In this document: positions 59,945 to 64,000 of the stretch, in pieces
Position numbering within the stretch: position 1 is the first letter of the stretch
How the letters are laid out: each line of letters begins with the position of its first letter
Program-made: the position numbers and the translations under genes
NCBI GenBank assembly: GCA_965222175.1
Contig: OZ244938.1
Location: 1,674,001 to 1,738,000 of the forward strand
DNA: 64,000 nt
Reading direction: 5' to 3'
Source of the DNA: NORP240 sp965222175
GTDB lineage: Bacteria; Pseudomonadota; Gammaproteobacteria; Pseudomonadales; Pseudohongiellaceae
The notes under the pieces: model-generated
The model's input: the letters and a program-made list of their open reading frames with translations, nothing else
Told to the model about the DNA's origin: nothing
Database searches by the model: none

Positions 59945-61342
59945 TCAGACCGCTTCAACCTGCGGATCCCGCGCCTCGCGTTCCGCCCGACTGATCTCCG
60001 CATCCAGTGCCCGTCTGAAAGCCCGCAGTGACAGCATTGCCATCAGCAGATTGCCCACCAGTGCCCCCAGGAAAAAGCCGGGCAGGCCCAGCGTCTGTGC
60101 ACCGATCCAGGCCAGTGGCACGTAGAAGACGAAGAATCGCGCGAAGGACAGGTACAGCGCTTCAAATGGCCGATGCAGCGCGTTCAGCGCCGAGTTGGTG
60201 AGAATGATCACGCCCTGCATGCCGTATCCCAGGGGCAGAATCCAGATGTACAGTTTAATTGCCGCCAGCACCTCGGTGTCGCCGGAAAACACCCGGGCTA
60301 TCAGCCCGGCGAACAGGGCCAGCAACAGGTAGATCGCCAGTTGCCAGGCAATAATGAAGCGGGTGGCCAACCGGTAGGCCTCGGCAACCCGGTCCAGCCG
60401 GTCGGCACCGAAATTCTGGCTGATCAGTGGCGGCAGGGTGGATGACATGGCCAGCACCACCAGGGTTGCCAGAGGTTCGATGCGGGAGCCCACGCCAAAG
60501 GCGGCCACCGTGGATTCGCCGAAGCCGGCGGCTATCGCCGTCATCACGCCGGCAGCCAGGGGAGTCATCATGTTAGCCCCCGCAGCCGGCAGGCCGATAC
60601 CCAACATTTCCCGACCGGAACTGATCAACACCTTGCGGGAGGGCACGATGCGATTGATCAGATCGAGGCGAATCAGCAGCAAGTAGGCCAGGTAGGTAAA
60701 TGCCACAATCCATGAAACCAGGGTGGCCAGAGCGGCACCGCGGATGCCCATGGCGGGTACGGGACCCAGACCGAAAATAAACACCGGGTCCAGTACGGCA
60801 TTGATCACTCCGCTGCCGGCCATGACCAGGCTGGGTGTCCTGGTATTCCCGCAGGCCCGCAGGATGCTGTTGCCGTTCATGATGGCCACCAGCAGAATGC
60901 TGCCAGGCAGCCAGATCACCATGTATTCCCGTATCAGCAGCAGTATCGATTCACTGGCGCCAATGGAGCGGAATATCAGGTCCAGAAACAGCCAGCAGAT
61001 GACCACCGTCACCGTGGCACAGGCCACGGCAAGATAGTTGGTTACCGTGGAGGCTTCCCTGGCCCGGGGAAAATCGGCCCTGCCCATGTACTTCGCCACC
61101 ACCGCCGAGGTGCCGATACCGAGACCGATGGCCAGGCTCATGATCATGAAGGTGACCGGGAAAGTGAAGCTGATGGCAGTGAGGGAATCGGTGCCGAGAA
61201 AACTGATAAACAGGGTGTCCACCAGGCTGAAGGTGAACAGCATCGCCATGCCGACTATCATCGGCGTAGTCATGCGGCGGAGGACTTCGGGAATCGGTGA
61301 CTCCACCAGGCTCAAGCTTTGTCGTTTGGTACGTTCCTGCAT
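59945..61342 (-). CDS. MATE-family efflux transporter
   Basis: The 465-residue protein has about 12 transmembrane helices and typical MATE motifs (PMIVGMAMLFTFSLVDTLFIS, GLGIGTSAVVAKYMG, GFGESTVAAFGVGSRIEPLA). MATE proteins export drugs or metabolites with sodium or protons. ATG 61342 is chosen; a GTG at 61384 is in frame. It reads leftward, downstream of the SuhB-like gene. Confidence 0.9.
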   Translation of the reverse strand: MQERTKRQSLSLVESPIPEVLRRMTTPMIVGMAMLFTFSLVDTLFISFLGTDSLTAISFTFPVTFMIMSLAIGLGIGTSAVVAKYMGRADFPRAREASTVTNYLAVACATVTVVICWLFLDLIFRSIGASESILLLIREYMVIWLPGSILLVAIMNGNSILRACGNTRTPSLVMAGSGVINAVLDPVFIFGLGPVPAMGIRGAALATLVSWIVAFTYLAYLLLIRLDLINRIVPSRKVLISSGREMLGIGLPAAGANMMTPLAAGVMTAIAAGFGESTVAAFGVGSRIEPLATLVVLAMSSTLPPLISQNFGADRLDRVAEAYRLATRFIIAWQLAIYLLLALFAGLIARVFSGDTEVLAAIKLYIWILPLGYGMQGVIILTNSALNALHRPFEALYLSFARFFVFYVPLAWIGAQTLGLPGFFLGALVGNLLMAMLSLRAFRRALDAEISRAEREARDPQVEAV

Positions 61343-61564
61343 CCGTTTTTTGTTCTTGCTCTGGTACTGAATAATTATTGCCACGGCGACGACACAGCGG
61401 TCAATGGTCCGTCAGTCAACTTCCCCGGGCATCGGCCTGGTCGGCCAGTGCCCGAGCTGATTGCAGCAACGGACCCTGTGAACACTATCCTAATACCGGA
61501 TGAATGCCACGGTCATTCGGGATCAGTCACAACTTATTGCAATTGAGACTGGCTGCGGCAACGT

Positions 61565-62344
61565 TCAGCGGGCCAGTTGCAGCAGCTGTTTGAAATATTT
61601 CGGGCTGGCGAAAACCAGTTCGTCACCCTCCAGCCCGGGATTGCCGGACAGATCACTGACCAGCCCGCCGGCTTCCCGCAGCAGCATGCTGGCGGTGTCC
61701 AGCGGGTACGATGCCGATGGCCTGGCGACAAGTCCACCGTCGAAGCGACCTGCAGCCACGCAGACCATATCCAGGATAGCGTTTCCGGTACTGCGCAGGG
61801 CCACGCTTTGTTCCAGTAATTTCTGCTGCAGCAGGGGCAGGCTGCTGCCGGACCGGTCCGTGACAGACTCGGGGAACTCCACGGCAACCACGCTGTCCGG
61901 CAGGGCGGACTTATTGCTGACACGAATTCGATGTCCGCTCAGACTGGCACCGCTGCCGCGGACGGCAGTGAACTCCTCGTCCAGTAACGGATCCACCAGG
62001 ACAGCCAGGGTGACCTTGTGTTCTACCATGCAGGCTATGCCCAGGAGAAAGCCATGGGAGCCGCGAAGAAAATTGCGGGTACCGATGAGTGGTGACAACA
62101 GCCACGTGGTATCCGATTCGATGGGCTCCTGCAGGCGCTCTGTTGTCGACCGGTAACCGTGTCGCGGGAAGGGTTTCTGCAGCAGCTGCAGGATTGCCTC
62201 CTCGGCATCAAGATGCGCCGAGGTCAGCAGGTCATTGTCCAGTTCCTGCAGAATCTTGACCCGGTCGAGACGGTCGAAGCTGCTTATAAGACTGGCAGCC
62301 CCTGCGCGGGCTGCGCGCAGGGCAATGTTTAACGAAGGATGCAT
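61565..62344 (-). CDS. suhB: SuhB-like inositol-monophosphatase-family pseudoenzyme
   Basis: The 259-residue protein begins MHPSLNIALRAARAGAASLI, near identical in pattern to E. coli SuhB. It also keeps RAVRG-like FTAVRGSGASLSGHRIR, VAAGRFDGG and LLREAGGLVSDLSGN. But the metal site is altered: the family GEE/EES motif reads RSTTERL, and WxxDPLDGTxNF reads WLLSPLIGTRNF; only the later Asp (YPLDTAS) is kept. So phosphatase activity is doubtful. It is divergent from trmJ, as in E. coli, which supports orthology. E. coli SuhB also acts in rRNA antitermination without needing catalysis. Start ATG 62344; a longer frame begins further upstream. Confidence 0.8.
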   Translation of the reverse strand: MHPSLNIALRAARAGAASLISSFDRLDRVKILQELDNDLLTSAHLDAEEAILQLLQKPFPRHGYRSTTERLQEPIESDTTWLLSPLIGTRNFLRGSHGFLLGIACMVEHKVTLAVLVDPLLDEEFTAVRGSGASLSGHRIRVSNKSALPDSVVAVEFPESVTDRSGSSLPLLQQKLLEQSVALRSTGNAILDMVCVAAGRFDGGLVARPSASYPLDTASMLLREAGGLVSDLSGNPGLEGDELVFASPKYFKQLLQLAR

Positions 62345-62774
62345 GGAAGAAAGCCTGAAAGCCGATTGTCCTGAGAGCGGATTGCCCGCTGAATTGCGAG
62401 ACAAACTGGAAACGAACAATCATAGCAGATTAGGTCAATGCCGAGAATCGCCGGGGTCGGTGCTGTCAACGACAGCGAGATGACAGGCGATCGCTGCCAG
62501 TGGCGAGCCAAAAGCGTCTACCTGCGGAATTCGTGACCCCGGTTGCCCGCCGGTTCGGTGGATGCAGGTGAGGTCGGTCGAACAGGTAAGAAGGGACGGA
62601 CCCCGGGCGAGTCAGCCGTCAAATTGCTATACTTTCCCGCGACTGCGGCGCCGTTGTCGCTGACGCCAACGCCCGACGGTGTCTGGCCATGGTGAGCGGC
62701 CAGGTGTTCTGGTCCGGGCACCGCTGTCTGACCTGAATCATGACTTGATCGAATGCTTCCATAAAGGTGAAACC

Positions 62775-63743
62775 TTGGCAAAAACTGCTATCCCCGGCGT
62801 CGATGACAACGAGCCACCCGACCCGTTGCGCGACCGGCGCATCCGAATCGTCCTGGTGAACACTTCTCACCCGGGAAATATTGGCGCTGCTGCCCGGGCC
62901 ATGAAAAACATGGGGCTTTCCCGGCTTGCCCTGGTCCAGCCGGCGGAGTTTCCCAGTGGGGTTGCCGTGGGCCGGGCGGCATCCGCCCTGGATATTCTCG
63001 AAAACGCCACTGTCTACGACACCTTGCAGGATGCCATCGCCGACTGTGGCCTGGTGATCGGCGCCAGTGCCAGGTCGCGGAAAATTCCCTGGCCGGTGCT
63101 GCTTCCGGAGCAGTGTGCCGAAAAGGTAATCCAGGACAGCACAACCAACCAGGTGGCACTGGTTTTTGGTCGTGAAGACAGTGGCCTGACCAACGAGGAA
63201 CTGCAGCTTTGTCACTTCCACGTGCAGATTCCGGCCTCACCCGGCTACAGCTCGTTGAACCTGGCGGCGGCGGTCCTGGTGATCTGCTACGAGGTGCGAC
63301 GCAGTGCCCTGGCGCGTCTCGATAATTCGTCGCCGGATGAGGATTACTGGGATATCGAGTGGGCTACGGGGGAGCAGGTGGAACAGTTTTACCGACATCT
63401 GGAGGAAGTACTGGTGCGGCTGGACTTTCATGACCCGGATAACCCCCGCCAGTTGATGCAGCGGCTGCGCCGCCTGTTCAGCCGGATCAGACTGGACACG
63501 ATGGAAATGAATATCCTGCGGGGTATTCTTTCGCACATCGATTTTCACCTGGACAACCCCCGGCCCGAGGCCGGGAAGTCAGCGCGCCGTCGCGGTACGT
63601 CCAATGACCGGGCGATCCAGGGTAAGCGGGAAAGGCGCGGCAACCGCAAGGATTTCGACGAGGCCGCCGCCAACAAGCGCAGCGTCGACACCATGGTGGA
63701 TATCCTGGAGCGGGCGCGTAACAAGGACAGTGGCTCGGAGTAG
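62775..63743 (+). CDS. trmJ: TrmJ, tRNA (cytidine/uridine-2'-O)-methyltransferase
   Basis: The 322-residue SPOUT enzyme has IVLVNTSHPGNIGAAARAMKNMGL at the start and the knotted SAM site VALVFGREDSGLTNEELQLC with PASPGYSSLNLAAAV. It methylates position 32 of tRNA. The start is TTG 62775 (AAAGGTGA just upstream); a longer GTG start at 62679 has no ribosome-binding site. The C-terminal tail of about 70 residues is basic and of low complexity, longer than in E. coli. Confidence 0.92.
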   Translation: MAKTAIPGVDDNEPPDPLRDRRIRIVLVNTSHPGNIGAAARAMKNMGLSRLALVQPAEFPSGVAVGRAASALDILENATVYDTLQDAIADCGLVIGASARSRKIPWPVLLPEQCAEKVIQDSTTNQVALVFGREDSGLTNEELQLCHFHVQIPASPGYSSLNLAAAVLVICYEVRRSALARLDNSSPDEDYWDIEWATGEQVEQFYRHLEEVLVRLDFHDPDNPRQLMQRLRRLFSRIRLDTMEMNILRGILSHIDFHLDNPRPEAGKSARRRGTSNDRAIQGKRERRGNRKDFDEAAANKRSVDTMVDILERARNKDSGSE

Positions 63744-63748
63744 GCGAG

Positions 63749-64000
63749 TTACGACGACCTGCGACGCGCTTTTTTCGACAGGCCCCTGGCTGCAGCGGCT
63801 TTTCCCGGGACAACCCGGCCAGCTGTCGCTTTGCGGGAAGCCCCCGGCGCCCGGTAACGGACTTTACCCACGGTTTTCTCGGCGGGAACCAGGCAGCCAG
63901 GACTGTCACCGATCAGTTCTCCACGGCCCATGTCCCGTAGCGCCTTGCGCAGCACCGGCCAGTTTTTTTCATCGTGATAACGCAGAAACGCTTTCTGCAG
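63749..64000 (-). CDS. ygiQ: C-terminal fragment of a YgiQ-type radical SAM protein
   Basis: The frame enters from the right window edge and ends at a stop at 63749, 5 bp from the trmJ stop. The visible 83 residues begin LQKAFLRYHDEKNWPVLRKA, then LRDMGRGELIGDSPGCLVP, which match the C-terminal DUF3362 region of YgiQ-like radical SAM proteins. The last 45 residues are a basic, Ala-rich tail. Confidence 0.75.
   Translation of the reverse strand: MQKAFLRYHDEKNWPVLRKALRDMGRGELIGDSPGCLVPAEKTVGKVRYRAPGASRKATAGRVVPGKAAAARGLSKKARRRSS

Overview
The window is a chromosomal segment from a GC-rich gammaproteobacterium. The evidence is the set of conserved gammaproteobacterial neighbourhoods: ispB | rplU-rpmA-obgE-proB | rpsT | murJ, suhB-like divergent from trmJ, an mlaFED/AC lipid-transport operon, a UUG-started rpsT, and an EF-P paralogue of the EfpL/YeiP type. 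Paired TonB receptors, a PQQ/cytochrome c quinoprotein, an ETF:ubiquinone oxidoreductase and a CaiB-type CoA transferase fit a free-living aerobic heterotroph, perhaps marine; the species cannot be named from this sequence. I see no prophage, complete insertion sequence, CRISPR array, tRNA or rRNA.

Layout. 1-5.3 kb: envelope and periplasmic proteins (a secreted fragment cut by the window edge, a small membrane-protein pair, a quinoprotein, a four-repeat VWA protein). 5.8-12 kb: a GAF-SpoIIE phosphatase, an RsbW-like ATPase and a STAS protein lead, all in one direction, into mlaF-mlaE-mlaD-mlaA-mlaC. 12-18.7 kb: LysE exporter, alanine/sodium-type symporter, MscK-like channel, bestrophin-like protein. 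18.8-25.2 kb: an overlapping CotH-kinase-like and metallophosphatase pair, a persulfide dioxygenase-rhodanese fusion, photolyase, and an XRE regulator divergent from a small membrane protein. 25.4-30.8 kb: rimO, secreted hydrolase, CoA transferase, mini zinc-finger protein, exported methyltransferase. 30.9-37.6 kb: two paralogous TonB receptors and ETF-QO. 37.7-48.5 kb: SYLF and DUF4399 proteins, then the housekeeping block from ispB to murJ, a lipase-like protein, efpL and DAHP synthase. 48.6-54.7 kb: an FNR-type-controlled universal stress protein, aromatic aminotransferase, and a one-carbon/formaldehyde group (folD, gloA, frmA, purU plus a coupled TauE/SafE exporter). 55-64 kb: TetR regulator, acyltransferase, zinc-ribbon protein, nitroreductase, radical SAM protein, MATE exporter, a SuhB-like protein lacking catalytic metal ligands, trmJ, and the C-terminus of a YgiQ-type radical SAM protein.

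Most notable: (1) the phosphatase/kinase/STAS partner-switching set fused onto the mla operon, whose STAS gene sits where an MlaB would be needed, suggesting phosphorylation control of phospholipid transport; (2) a SuhB orthologue by synteny that has lost three of four metal ligands; (3) a translationally coupled, exported CotH-kinase-like/phosphatase pair; (4) a textbook class II FNR promoter before the universal stress protein; (5) arrays of 10- and 11-bp phased repeats between rpsT and murJ; (6) a matched upstream motif before both TonB receptors; (7) a pair of diverged 53-bp intergenic repeats.

Start codons were chosen by Shine-Dalgarno spacing and family length; several genes use GTG or TTG. 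No searches were run; family names come from motif recognition in the translated sequence.
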